From: Dendrobium chrysotoxum
Taxonomy: Eukaryota > Streptophyta > Magnoliopsida > Asparagales > Orchidaceae
Reading direction: 5' to 3'
Assembly (NCBI GenBank): GCA_019925795.1
Contig: CM034305.1
Coordinates: 89,688,433 to 89,752,432 of the forward strand
DNA: 64,000 bases
Shown: positions 11,110 to 22,022 of the stretch, one piece after another
Position numbering within the stretch: position 1 is the stretch's first letter
Layout of the letters: every line of letters starts with the position of its first letter
The notes under the pieces: generated by a model
Told to the model about the DNA's origin: nothing
Databases searched by the model: none
The model's input: only the letters and a program-made list of their open reading frames with translations
Translations under genes and position numbers: made by a program

Positions 11110-11399
11110 AGCACTACTTTCATGAGTGAGAGTGAGGGATCTCAAGGTGATATTTCAAGTTATTAAACTGTGGATTCTTGTTAATCATTGACATTAGTTT
11201 TACTTTCTTATTTTGTTGTTGCTTTGCAAGTATCATGTTAATATCGTTTGTAATCGCTTGCTATTACATAAACTTCTGCTTGAAATTTCTAAGAATCTAA
11301 TTGGGTGAAACATAAGGTTTATAATTGGCAAAGTCCTTTTCAAATCTGTATTAATTTCCGAAGCAATTCTTGTTTAGTTGCATGTTTCACATCAGGTAT

Positions 11400-11600
11400 G
11401 CCATATGGAATGGTCCCCATATGCCAATTTTATAAATTCAATTTTGGAATTTTAGTTCTCTTCCATCTATTTAAAACCAAACATTTGCTTTTCCAAGTTA
11501 GGATGCTCATAAAAATCAAAATCCAAATACATCAAATTTGAATGTAGAATCCTCGTACTTCTCTTACTCATGCTCTAACCTTTGATGCCATGCATATGAA
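11400..11600 (-). pseudogene. Decayed Ty1/copia integrase, upstream part
   Basis: Minus-strand translation near 11400-11425 gives a WGPFHMAY-like segment equivalent to the D-V-W-G-P motif of copia integrase. Across the gypsy insertion this frame continues into the remnant at 3223-2590. Further right the similarity fades. It is the other half of the insertion target. Confidence 0.55.
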
Positions 11601-11753
11601 TTGATGTTCGAGTATGTTGTTTTTTCTTTTGTTCTTAATGCCATAAGTATATATAGTCTAGCATTTTTCTGTCATTTGCTATAACCATAGTACTCTCGAT
11701 TACCTTTCAAGAGAAATTACTAAAGGAAGACTTGCATCCTTTTTTCATTAGGC

Positions 11754-13555
11754 TATGTTAGGCCGGCCCAAGAGGGGCCGGCTGCTCCTATTAAACCGGT
11801 CCCCAGTGGACCGATTTATACTACAGCTGCCGGCCCAGGGAAGGGAGAGAGAAGGGGCCGACTGCTCCTATGGGGCCCACACCTTGATTAAAGTTTGGAG
11901 AGAAATATTTGAATTAGGGACTGTTTAGAGATTTTATATTTCTCCTTTGGCTTTAATTAGTTACTAATGCTAGAATTAGGGTTTCATCTTGAATTTGAAT
12001 TAGAAATTTAAGGTCTCTTATGTGCTTGGGCTCTAGTCTCTCGAGATTTGGAGAGTCGTTTCTTCCTCTCGAATTGAAGAAACTTGTATCGTTTGCTGTT
12101 TTTTTTCATCCGTTAGTGGAATCCTTCATCTTTCTCTCAGATTTTTTTACAATTTTCTCAAGGTTGCTGCTATCAAGTTGCTGTTTTCTTCTGAAAATTG
12201 CAGTTTTTCTGCTTTTGGGTACGTGTTTTCTAACAGTTATATATTGGAGATCAAATTCCTCTCTAAGCCTAAAATGTCTAATTTTGTGAAGATTCCATTT
12301 GTTTTTATTGGTGGTTTTGAATTAAAGATTATTGATTTCTAAAATATTTTTCAATTTCCTGTAGAGTAAAGAGGCATAGAGATTGTTTGGCTTGATAAAA
12401 ATTAAGCATAAAGTATTCCAAATGCAGGGGTTTTAAGAATTTCTGTGTTTGGTTTGATGAAAAGGGAATGCAGAGTCAAATTTGGGCGAATCCAAATTCA
12501 CTTTGTAGTTTATTTATTTTTTAAATATTCAAAATTCAATCATTTTTGGCTGAATTCCAACACATTATAAGCTGGCTTCACTCTTGCTACTAGCCGCCAC
12601 TGCTGCTATCGCCACCATCGGTTCTCCATGGTCGTCGTCGCTTGGCACTGCCACCCACTGTTGGCCACAGCAGCAGCCCACAGTGTCTGTTGTTGTTTGT
12701 TTGCCACGGCTGCCCTCCCCATTGTCGTCGGCCATTGACCACCACTATTGTTTTGCTTTATATTACATTCATTTTACTTCAAACCAAGCAAAAATAAGGA
12801 ATCACATGCATTTGTTATACACTCATTCAAATAATTCTAAATATATCAAATATATTATATTTCTTTCACATTCTATCCATTTTACTTTGTATTTCTTTTT
12901 CAACAAAACAAACAGCCACATGATCTCTTTGTGTGCTGGAGCGAAAAGTGTCTCTAGTTTAGGATCCAGGGCTCCATCGGATTATCAGCAGTGAGGATTA
13001 ATTCATCCTAAATCATTTTTTTGGATGCATTAGCTGATAAAATGTTAGATTTCTTTTTTTTTTTTTTCATGGATGTGATTGTTAATCTGATAGGAAACAC
13101 TTGTAGATATCAAGTATTTCCTATCAATCTTCAGAAAACAGTGAGAATTCTCCACAAAAATCCACACAAAACCACGAAACAGTGGATAATTTGTATTATT
13201 TGACGAAAGGGAAACGGAAAATACCAATATACAATTGATCCTCTATTCAAGAGGAGGATCTTTCTCTCTCACATCTCTAGATGCCACTAGAGCCCAAAGA
13301 AACTAAGAGATCTCAAATTTCAGCCAAATTCAAGATGCCCTAATCCTAGGAAAACCAACTATTTAATGCATACAATTTAAAAGGAAATCTCTAAACAGTC
13401 CCTACATTCAAATTTCCCTCCCAAATCCCTCAAAAATCCTTCCAAAACAGCTCCCTAACCCTTGCGGCTTGTGTTCGGTGTATACAGGAGATAGACATTT
13501 CCACCTTTGTTGGCGTAAGCTGGTCCCTTCAAATTGGCTGGACCGGTCTAACATA
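11754..13555. mobile_element. DNA element with long terminal inverted repeats, about 1.8 kb
   Basis: The left end (TATGTTAGGCCGGCCCA at 11754) is mirrored by the right end (TGGACCGGTCTAACATA to 13555). About 300 bp inside each end the arms still pair, including the shared words GGGACTGTTTAGAGATTT, CATCTTGAATTTG and TTGGGCTCTAGT (left strand 11910-12035, reversed at 13285-13410). No transposase is visible. The ends do not match CACTA or hAT, and I could not find a clear target duplication. It may be Mutator-like or a fold-back element. Confidence 0.6.
12390..12925. repeat. Nested MITE-like insert with a GC-rich patch
   Basis: TTTGGTTTGATGAAAA at about 12448 has a rough inverted counterpart at about 12890-12910. 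The interior changes from AT-rich to a GC-rich Ala/Pro/Ser-coding patch (12584-12740). A similar arrangement recurs at 55540-55870. Its coding appearance is probably base composition rather than a gene. Confidence 0.35.
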
Positions 13556-13846
13556 ATCACAATGGGTTTTGAAACTACACAAACCTCTTATGTATAATGA
13601 TTTCATTTTTCACGCACAAAATAAGTCTAAATAATATCAAAACTTAAACTGTGCTCTCGATCTCCAAGCCCAAATGAGTCCTCATATCATTCAAACTTTG
13701 TTACATGTTTTTCATTAATTTCTATTGACTTAACTTTTTGGCTAGCTACTTATATTGATTTAATGTCCGCGTAATGATTTTTTTTATTACCTCTTTGGCT
13801 TTCTATCATTTTTTTTCCTTTTTATATTGAATTTTTCTTAGTGCAG

Positions 13847-14940
13847 ATACGGTAGCCACACATATAAAAAGTGGCAATGGCATAAAAACAGTTCTGCAGT
13901 TTCTTGAGCATTCTGATGAGCCATGTAGAGCTCATTCTTATAGGCTTCTGAGTCTATTATCAGAAAAAATGGGGCAAGTTACTCTTGAAGAGTTCAGGGC
14001 TTCAGGAAAACTTTCATTTCTCAAAGAAATATTACTGAATGCTCAATGTCCACTTGGTGAGAAAACTGATATTGCTTGTATCCTTTCAAACCTTCCAATT
14101 TCGGACAGTGAGGTGATAAATATCTTAGGTCCAGATCTTCTGACATGGTCAGCCAGTCAGGTTAAGATGCAGAGGTCCAATTCTCTTGGAAAAAACTCCA
14201 AGGACGCTAGAAACATGATAGATGGTCTTCTCGGTCTCCTTCTACACTATTCAAGGAATCATGACCCAAAAATTATATCCCTAATTCAAGAAACTCACTT
14301 CATGTCCATTTTCCGGGAACAACTCAATAACCATTCTAGTCACAGAGCAAAACGTCTTGGAGCTCTTGGTTTGAAGTACCTATCAGAATCAGCTAGCCTA
14401 TCATCTGCAAGTAGAGACTCGGAACTTCAAGCTCCTACTGGGTGCTGCGCTCACTTTGTCTTGCTTTGTGGCAAGCCTCCTATGGTTCCTAGCCAATGCC
14501 CATTTCACAGTGTGGTGTGCACTGATGATAGTTCTTTCTGCCTTCTGAAAGCAAATGCAATCAAGCAGCTGATTGATCTGATGGATGATGGCAACGTTGA
14601 CGTACAGTTAGCAGCTGTTGAAGCGCTTTTAACACTTATTCCAGACACTCAGACTTCTGAAGAAGCCGCTGAAAAACTAAAGGAGCTTGGCCTTTTCAAG
14701 GAGGCAATTCTTCTTTTCAAAGGACTTGCTCCAGGAGAGCTCCAGGAAAGAGTCGCGTTGATGTTGGATAGATTTTTGCAAAAGAAGAAACTGGCTGAAC
14801 AGTGCTCTACTGATTCAGATCTGGTCAAGGCATTGGTAGAAGCACTTAAGCATGGAAATGCAAACACAAGAACCTATGCTCAGGATGCCCTTCAAAATTT
14901 AAATCAAATATCAGGCATTGGGGATAGATTCTCAAGATGA
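13847..14940 (+). CDS. U-box/ARM E3 ubiquitin ligase, PUB42/43/44 (SAUL1)-like, terminal exon
   Basis: This exon encodes the C-terminal ARM-repeat part of a plant U-box ubiquitin ligase. It opens after a TTCTTAGTGCAG acceptor in a frame running through THIKSGNGIKTVLQFLEHSDEPCRAHSYRLLSLLSEKMGQV, so the in-frame ATG at 13969 is internal, not the start. About 364 residues follow, ending at TGA 14938-14940. ARM-type helical pairs, the C-x-x-H/C-P-x-H-type patch (GCCAHFVLLCGKPPMVPSQCPFHS) and the final VEALKHGNANTRTYAQDALQNL match the C-terminal half of the PUB42-44 group, whose members ubiquitinate substrates in the cytosol or at the plasma membrane. The catalytic U-box and first ARM set must lie on earlier exons, which I cannot find in the 13.8 kb upstream. 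No stop or frameshift is seen within the exon. Confidence 0.8.
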
Positions 14941-15420
14941 AGCCATCAAACTAAAGCCAACATGAAGAAATTTTGCACTCTCACTACAGAACTGTAAAAA
15001 TGAAAATGATAATGGTTCGGCTTGCTCATATGGGTGTCTGGTTGCAGCAATGTGTGACATTTTTGCTCAAAAGTAGATATCTGATTTTCTGCTGAGCAGA
15101 GATGTAAGGTTGGAGAAGATGATTTATGGTGCAGTTTAGTATTTAATTTGTATATTTTTGTTCATCTGAAATAAGCAAAGTTTAGGAACATTAATAAGTT
15201 TGAGAGAGAAGCTCGCAATTTGAGGAGTCCATGGAGAGACTGTTCTTGTTTCATTGCTAATATGGCGTTGCTTGCAATTGTAAAGTTTCTTACCTGTAAG
15301 AAAGTAGCCCAGCTATCATTTTCAATCGGTTAGCAGTTAAAAGTTCCTAACAAGAAATTCTTCTCTCATCTAACTTTTTAGTTGTTCTATCTAATTCTTT
15401 ATGTGTTGGGGTTATAAGCT
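14941..15420 (+). other. Probable 3' UTR and downstream flank of the U-box gene
   Basis: Non-coding sequence after the stop, with T-rich segments (15140-15165) and AATAAG-type signals (about 15170-15200). The exact polyadenylation site cannot be placed from sequence alone. Confidence 0.4.
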
Positions 15421-16761
15421 TATTGCCCTTTAAAGATAGAAAAATAGGTTATTTTATGATTGTTCATTGATAACAAAAAGGTTTTGGATTATTAATATGG
15501 GATTATTTTAATCCAAACTATTTAACTATTCAATTTAGGTATTGGTGATTCAAATATGATTATTTTGGATCAAATTTGAATGGTCAAGGGATTAAGATTT
15601 TATTTGGGATAGCTTTTGGTAATTATTAATTATTGCTTTTAAAAAATTTTTGTATTAAAAAAATACTATAGAAAAGTAAAAAAATATCTCAATTGAAGCA
15701 TTCTTCATAATCTCCCCATTTTTATAATTATATGAATAATGTTTTACTTATTCAAAAGTAATAATTGAAAACTCTTACACTACAATTCTATATAAAGTAA
15801 TAATTTGAAACTCTTACTTTACAATTCTACATAATATGTACAATAGATAAGAAAAGTCAAAGACAAGAGTATTACCTTACATGAATGTAGATGTGCAAGA
15901 TATATGATGTTAATAAGTGATTGATCAATGAATGAGTAAAATTAAGATGATCTTAGCAAACTATAATAATACATAAACTTGTAACGAGTAATGCAATCAA
16001 CATCTGCAATCAACAAGTAATTATTTGGGTTGATATCAAGATATGTTAATGTGACGTCCTAAGATCTAAATTGGAAGAATTATCTATTTTATCTTTGATT
16101 AATCTACCAGAGCTTCTATAAATCTATTCAATATAAATCAGTCTAATGGAAGCAATTAAGAATCATATATATATAAATCTTTTAGTATATATTCATTCAT
16201 CAAAATCTGATTTACGATAGCCATGTGATCATTTATATCATTGATCCATAAGTTCATCACTATAAAAGAATAAAATAAAATATAAGCAATCAAAGAAAAA
16301 CTTGAATTTCCAAGCAATCTCACTCTACAAAGTTCTGACCCATTCCTTGACCTGAAATATATGAAATCCATAATAATGAGCTTACAAAGCCCAATAGGTT
16401 ACCCAAATATACCAAAGTATTCAATGCAAGACAATGAAATCAATATGCTATCTATCAGTCAATCAATAAATGACATAAGTCAACATGATAAGTAAATATG
16501 AAAACTTAGGAATCATATATCACTAAAATCCATATGACATCTAGAAATTTGTAACAATTATTCTATATTAACATTCTGTCAGTTTGATGAATCATGCAAG
16601 TACATGTGCCATATCAATATGCTATATTTATAGTAATATCATATACTTGTTGTATCAGTATATTTAATCTGTAAAGTCATGAATGCTCCATTGGTTAAAC
16701 TGTGTATGTATATAAATAGGAGTATGCAATACATGAATCAATTGTCCATCACATTTATTCT
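15421..16761. other. AT-rich intergenic DNA, nothing recognised
   Basis: Low-complexity AT-rich sequence. Short ORFs such as 16156-16371 (minus) have no domain and look like chance. Confidence 0.5.
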
Positions 16762-17191
16762 TGTTGCGAACTAGAACTTTCGTGGCGGTAGAGAGATGTA
16801 GAATTTAACATCCAAGTTTTGTACGAAAATTTAGCGCATAAATAGATAAGAGAGAGGGGTGCGAGAGTCATAAGTGACAACAAGATTTTTACATGAAAAA
16901 TCCTAAAAAAAGAAAAAAATCATGGGGCCTGGCCTAGTTGAAATGATTCCATTTGTGTTTGTAGTCGATTATAAATGGTGCCCTTCATTGGGGGAAAGGC
17001 ATTGGCTCATTGTATCAAATAGAACACATTACATAGTTGGGATTGAAAGAATCCAATGATAAGGGAGCTATTCTCAAGAGAAAGTTGGTGTGTTCATTTT
17101 GTTGGTAAGACGACGGAGGTCAGAGGGACCGTAGTCGGCAGGCGACGGAGGTCGGAGGGACCATGGTCAGCAGGCTAAGGTGGATCGAGGG
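16762..17191 (-). repeat. Truncated LTR of the minisatellite LTR family (minus)
   Basis: Starts TGTTGCG (the reversed CGCAACA end) and shares ordered blocks with the copies at 63293-64000 and, reversed, 37766-39273: a GTTTTGTACGAA-type block, a GGGGCCTGGCC block, a TGCCCTTCATTGGGGG block and the GACGGAGGTCGGAGGGACC minisatellite. It is cut off at about 17191 by the next repeat, so no target duplication can be read. Confidence 0.65.
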
Positions 17192-17506
17192 TGTCACAAC
17201 CCAAGCCAATATAACATGATATCACACAGCTCATACCAAAAGGCACTTCATTGTTTAAGAGTTTATCTTATTTTTACTTAAGGGGTTTCATAATCTCCCC
17301 CACTTAAGAAGAAAACTCTTAAACGTAGATGTGCCTTTTGTTGTAATGATTAAAATTTTATTGAGAAACTCCATAATTAAATATGCTCATCCCAGAGAAA
17401 TCCTGGGATGGGTGACCTCCTGAGAAGTTACACCAATAGGATAAAACTGTAAGGCCCTTAGGCCAAAGCAAACAATATCTCAATAGCTAAGAGTTTGGGC
17501 TGTTAC
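17192..17506. repeat. 315-bp repeat with imperfect inverted ends
   Basis: Begins TGTCACAACCCAAGCC and ends GGCTGTTACA, which is roughly its inverted counterpart. The interior has a CATCCCAGAGAAATCCTGGGATG hairpin near 17388-17410. It could be a small LTR or MITE. Class unknown. Confidence 0.4.
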
Positions 17507-18860
17507 ACATGTCACATGCATCGTTGCGGCGCTAGGTCACATATGCACCGTGGTGCTAGGTATTAAACAATATTTTTATATATAATTAAATACCACTTAT
17601 CATCACCACCATCCCTCCCCCATTCTTACTTGCTTGCCGGGGAAGGAGCCGAAGAAAGGAAGAAGGGAGAGGGACAAGATAGAGAAGATTGATCGAGGTA
17701 TTTTTGTTCTCTGGTTTTATTTTGACATTTCTTTTGATCGTGATAGATAGCTCGAATCTTACCCTTATTTTCAATGATTTTAATCCTCCCAAAATTGATA
17801 AAATTGCATTCTCTTGATTTATCAAACTTTAGAATGTGTAACTTTTCTTATATGATAAATATGATTCTTATGAACATTTTGACTGTAATATTGTTGAATT
17901 TCACCAGGTAAATGTTATGATTTTTTGAGTGACTTGGCTAGTTTATTGAATTGTATATACAGATAAAATGACAGCTTGAAATGATTTACATGATTTATTT
18001 GCATTGTAGGGAATTAGGGTTTCAGCATATAATTGACTTACATGTATTTCACGGTAGCAAACCTGCATTTTAATATGATTTTTGAATTGAATGTGAATGA
18101 TATAATTGATGCCTGATAAATAAAGTCATTTCATATAAGTAAGATAGGTTGACTGTCAACACTATAATTAATATGAGTTAGTTATTAAAATATAATACCC
18201 TGTAGAGGAGGGTGGGTCGATGAGCTTTCTTTAAAATTTAAGATTTGTGATGTAATCCTGAATGTTAGATTGTAACTGGTTGACTGATTACGTTGACGGG
18301 CAGAGAGAGACTCTTTATAAATTATTTGAAAGCCACCTATTAAAAGAAACGATAGACAAATTGATGTGATAGATTGATTGAAAGATAGATAAGAGACAAA
18401 TGTTGAAAACAAGGGTATGATTCAGGCTACCTATTAGATCAGAAGAAATCTCAAAATAAAATCTACATACAAAAATACTTTAATCAGTCTTCTCTTTCCT
18501 CTCCCTGTCCTTTCTTCCTCTCTTCGACTCCTTCCACGGCAAGCAAGCGAGAATGGGGGAGGGATGGTGGTGGTGATAAGTGGTATTTAATTATATATAA
18601 AAATACTATTTAGTGTCTAGCGCCGCAGTACCTATGTGACCCAGTGTTGCATGTGGCATGGCAAATCGCCTAGCACCAGCCCAGCGCTGCTGCACGGAAT
18701 TATTTTCCTAAAGTTTTAGAGAGCTCAACACCACAGTGGCACTTACCTGGTGCCTTCCAGCACCACTACACTCACAAGCACAATGCCTTAGTACTCCAAT
18801 TCAGAAATTTTAGATTTTCTTTTTAAAATTATTTATATAATTCTAGGTTGTTACAACTAA
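17507..18860. repeat. Two LTR pieces of the TGTAATAACCC family in head-to-head inversion
   Basis: The left piece (about 17507-18450, plus) matches the body of the solo LTR at 46314-50983: a CAGGTAAATG / AAATATAATAC / GGAGGGTGGG series and a GACGGGCAGAGAG block. The right piece (18480-18860, minus) starts, reversed, with TGTTACAACC. The two overlap in a near-perfect inverted arm pair, 17570-17693 and 18483-18604. Confidence 0.6.
17570..17693. repeat. Left arm of inverted repeat (pairs with 18483-18604)
   Basis: The arm contains TACCACTTATCATCACCACC, TCCCTCCCCCATTC and GCTTGCCGGGGAAGGAG words that reappear reversed in the right arm with few mismatches. The loop is about 790 bp. A transcript through here would fold into a long duplex. 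Confidence 0.75.
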
Positions 18861-19225
18861 TGCGTGAGGATGATAACAAAAAAATAATAATAATGAGAAT
18901 GCGAACTACAAATTATAATTCACTAATAACAATTAATCACCAATCTAGAATGAACTATATAGTGATGATGTTGATAATTAAAGATATAAAATACTGAGAA
19001 TGAGTAATGAATTGTTAGGCTAAATAGAGAATTCTACTCAACTGTCACGTCACATGAATCACTTAAAACAATAATCATTGAACTATGTGCAATAAAATGC
19101 ACATGATATGATGATAATAGTGAAGACATTATGCCAAAAGAGAAATGGAAAATCCAAAGTAAGTGTAAAGATTGCTCCAACACATGGGCATATGAACATG
19201 AAGACATAAAATATTCCATCTAGCT
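18861..19225. other. AT-rich spacer, nothing recognised
   Basis: No gene or repeat boundary identified between the inverted LTR pieces and the hAT-like element. Confidence 0.4.
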
Positions 19226-20013
19226 TAAGGCATAAATGAACTGGGCCAGCTCGAACCCGACTAGCTAACAAGCTTGTGAGTCGAGCTTAAGGAGTTTTGA
19301 GCTCAAGCTTGGGCTCAAATTCAAGCTAGAGTATTAAATGAGCTAGAGTTAGCATTTTGAAAAACTTAGCTCGTCAACTCACGGGCTGGCTAGTATTTTT
19401 TAAAATAAAATTTGTTGTACTGTTTTTCAGATTAAAAAAAAAAAGTTGCAGGTATGGAGCTATCATTTCTACATTCAAACTGTCATTTATGCGTTAAAGT
19501 TAAACTTTTGTTAGTTCTGCATTAAATGCAACTATCATTCAATTTTCCCTTTAAAAAATTGAGCTTTACCCCTCCCCCATTGGAGATATTATTACGTGCG
19601 GAGTCCAGACATAGAGAACCTTTCAATTTTGTGACTGTGAACAGTAAAAGTACAATAAAAGTGCAACAGTGAACAATAAAAGCGCACTGATGAACAGTAA
19701 CTGTGCTTTTACTGTTCACAGTCACAAAACCGAACGGTTCTTTGTGTTCGAACTCCGCATGTAATAATCTTTCCCGCCACTGCGCTATAGCTACGATGCC
19801 CACAATATTCTCCAGTGATGTCTTCTCCATCGAGAAGCCATTGCAACCTTTTTTGGTGAGCTTTTCTAGCACCAACATGCTCTTGAGTCAAGTTCATGCC
19901 TATGTTTATTCCAAGCTCGAGCTCGAGCTCCAGTTAAAGGTTACTATTGATTGGATAAGCTGAGCTCGAGTTAGGTGGGACTTGAGCTCGGCTCAACTCA
20001 ATTTATACCCCTA
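19226..20013. mobile_element. hAT-like non-autonomous element, GAGCTCGAGC type
   Basis: Ends in TAAGGCATAAATG (left) and, reversed, TAGGGGTATAAAT (right), with subterminal GAGCTC/CTCGAG-rich sequence. Flanking 8-mers ATCTAGCT (19218-19225) and ATTTAGCC (20014-20021) agree at 6 of 8 and look like a decayed 8-bp target duplication. No transposase. Related copies are at about 49235-49930 and 56045-56225. It encloses a separate strong hairpin at 19590-19775. Confidence 0.65.
19590..19775. repeat. Long hairpin within the hAT-like element
   Basis: TTGTGACTGTGAACAGTAAA at about 19629 and its reverse complement ending at about 19729 pair exactly. Pairing extends outward through ATGCGGAGT-like and AGAACC words to about 19590 and 19775, with short CAGTGAACAGTAAA-type repeats in the loop. 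It resembles a small nested MITE. Confidence 0.7.
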
Positions 20014-20021
20014 ATTTAGCC

Positions 20022-21096
20022 ACATAACTAATTAAACCAACAAGCGACGATGCACAACTATAATTCTAGCTACAGAGAGTAAATGATAGAATGATACTGT
20101 CAAGTAACAAACCATGACTTGACAGTCCATCCATGACTTCTGAAGGAAACAATCTTCTCTCAAGTCATTTGAATTGTTTTACCATTTTTTCCTATGCTGT
20201 CGAGAAGAGTCCTCGAAGAGTAAAGCCTCATCAAATGACTAAATGTAATGACATTTGAGTACTTTGAAGCCATTCATTTCATATGATAATTGCCTAAATT
20301 CAATTGGAAGCCTCTCAAAATCCTCCAGAGAATACACAAGGAATAAGGTTATATAAATAAATATTAGATAATAAAAATTCTCAATATAATAGCACAATAA
20401 ACACATGAAGCTCTGCATGATCATGATTGCAATGACATGTATAACATAACTATGAATTTGGTCATAACTTTAATGAGAGAGACAATGACTACTTATCTAT
20501 GATAGTGAGATGCTTTCATAAATGCTCTTCTCCATGCATTTCATGCCTTAATGATGTATTGTCATAATCACTTAGTTATTATCATTTTTATAGATCCTTT
20601 GATTATGTATGTATGCACCTTTCGACATTTAACCTTTTTTTATATTGATTTTATTCCTTAATTCATTATTCAATCATGCATGCATGTCATGACTTATATA
20701 GATTCATGCATCTTATTAAGGTGAACATATGAGATATCAATGATGGTGATTGAACCACATGATAGTCATCTAATGGTGGGGTGCAGCATTTGAATGATTA
20801 GGAAACATGATGTATACTCAATAGATACATTTTACCTATATTCTTTGCATATTATAAAGGTTCATAGCTTTTGATATTGTAATAATAAGGGGTTTAATTG
20901 CTTTCACAAAAAATAATTTATGTTATCCTTTTTAGTTAGATTTTTTCGAAGGCGTTCAAGTGAATCACCCATCCTTTTCGGCTATTTGGTCTCACATGGA
21001 GAACTACTCTGAATAGTTATTAACTATTTGACGCATTCTCTTCCTCTTGATTATGAAAACTACTCATCAAATGAAAATAAGCTCTAAAGCATTGAG
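20022..21096. other. Intergenic DNA, nothing recognised
   Basis: AT-rich sequence without ORFs of interest or clear repeat ends. Confidence 0.4.
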
Positions 21097-21104
21097 TTTT
21101 TCTC

Positions 21105-22014
21105 AAGGTTGTGAAAATCGGACCGGACAATAACTGAAAGAAGGAGAGGGTCACGGTTTGACCGGTTCGACTTCGATTGGGGACGAACTGGATGATGTAA
21201 TAAATAATAATATTATTAAAAATTAATAAAATTAATATAATAATATGACAATCTAACCTTAAATGTAAACACAAATCCATCCTACTATAGATACCAAATA
21301 TCCAAACTAAGAATGAGTTGGAGGTTTAAAATCACACTTTATAAACATATAATTCATATTTAATATAAAATTACTTTACATATATATTTTTAAAATTAAA
21401 TATAAATAATTTCTAAATTATTTTATATGTTTAGATATAATTTTTGTACCCATGAAATGTATACAAAATACACATTATAAAATTATATCTATAAATTCAT
21501 ATTATATTATTTATTATTAAAATATAGATGAAAATAATATATATATATATATAAGTTAATTAAATAAAATGAAAAAATAATAGATAAAAAATAAATATTA
21601 TTTGCATTATTAAATTTTAATAAAAAATATATATGTAGAAATATATAGTGCATGTATAGTGAACTTGAGAACTTCACTTTAATTTTTAGTCCCATATCAC
21701 CTCGACAATATATATTAGTATTGTTTTGTCTATATAAGCTTTTTTGCTCATTTGGGTAAAGAAGTCACATGGTATGTTGAGCTATGTGATAAAGCATTTT
21801 TTATGCTTATTTAACTAAAATATATAAATTTTAAATTAATTTATTAAGTAAAATAATTAATAATAAATTTATTAAATTATTTCACTAATTAAATACTAGC
21901 TGAACTTGTTTTTGAAAACTAGCACCATAGTTTGTCAGTTAACCGATTGAATCGTCGGTTCAGTCTGGTTCATGTCTAAAGCGGTCCAGTCCGATCCGAT
22001 TTTTAAAACATTGA
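21105..22014. mobile_element. Non-autonomous TIR element, 910 bp, 8-bp target duplication
   Basis: Left end AAGGTTGTGAAAATCGGACC and right end, reversed, TCAATGTTTTAAAAATCGGA are imperfect inverted repeats with CCGG-rich subterminal blocks. Direct repeats TTTTTCTC at 21097-21104 and 22015-22022 flank the element exactly, as for hAT-type insertion. The interior is extremely AT-rich and non-coding. Confidence 0.75.
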
Positions 22015-22022
22015 TTTTTCTC

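Larger units (their letters stand above)
9648..11394 (+). repeat. LTR3 (3' LTR, 1747 bp)
   Basis: Starts TGATGAGGAT after the polypurine tract and ends at the CA before the right-hand GGTAT. TATA box at 9856-9863. The 3' third is clearly diverged from LTR1 and LTR2, most strongly in the ORF at 10810-11109. As LTR1 and LTR3 are the original pair, their divergence reflects the age of the insertion. Confidence 0.92.
3224..11399 (+). mobile_element. Ty3/gypsy chromovirus complex: LTR-int-LTR-int-LTR in one insertion
   Basis: Three LTRs (3229-4974, 6438-8183, 9648-11394) separate two nearly identical internal domains (4975-6437 and 8184-9647). Each LTR starts TGATGAGG and ends in CA. The 5-bp duplication GGTAT occurs only at the outer edges (3224-3228 and 11395-11399), so this was one integration later expanded by recombination between LTRs. 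A polypurine tract GGGGAGAA precedes LTR2 and LTR3. No primer-binding site follows LTR1 or LTR2. The internal domain carries only the integrase end plus chromodomain (plus strand) and an inverted protease-RT block, so the element is non-autonomous as it stands. It sits inside a copia integrase remnant. Confidence 0.93.

Noticed and set aside
12584..12994. 136-aa plus-strand ORF with an Ala/Pro/Ser-rich start
   Set aside because: GC-rich patch inside a repeat, no domain, and a similar patch without an ORF occurs at 55740-55870.
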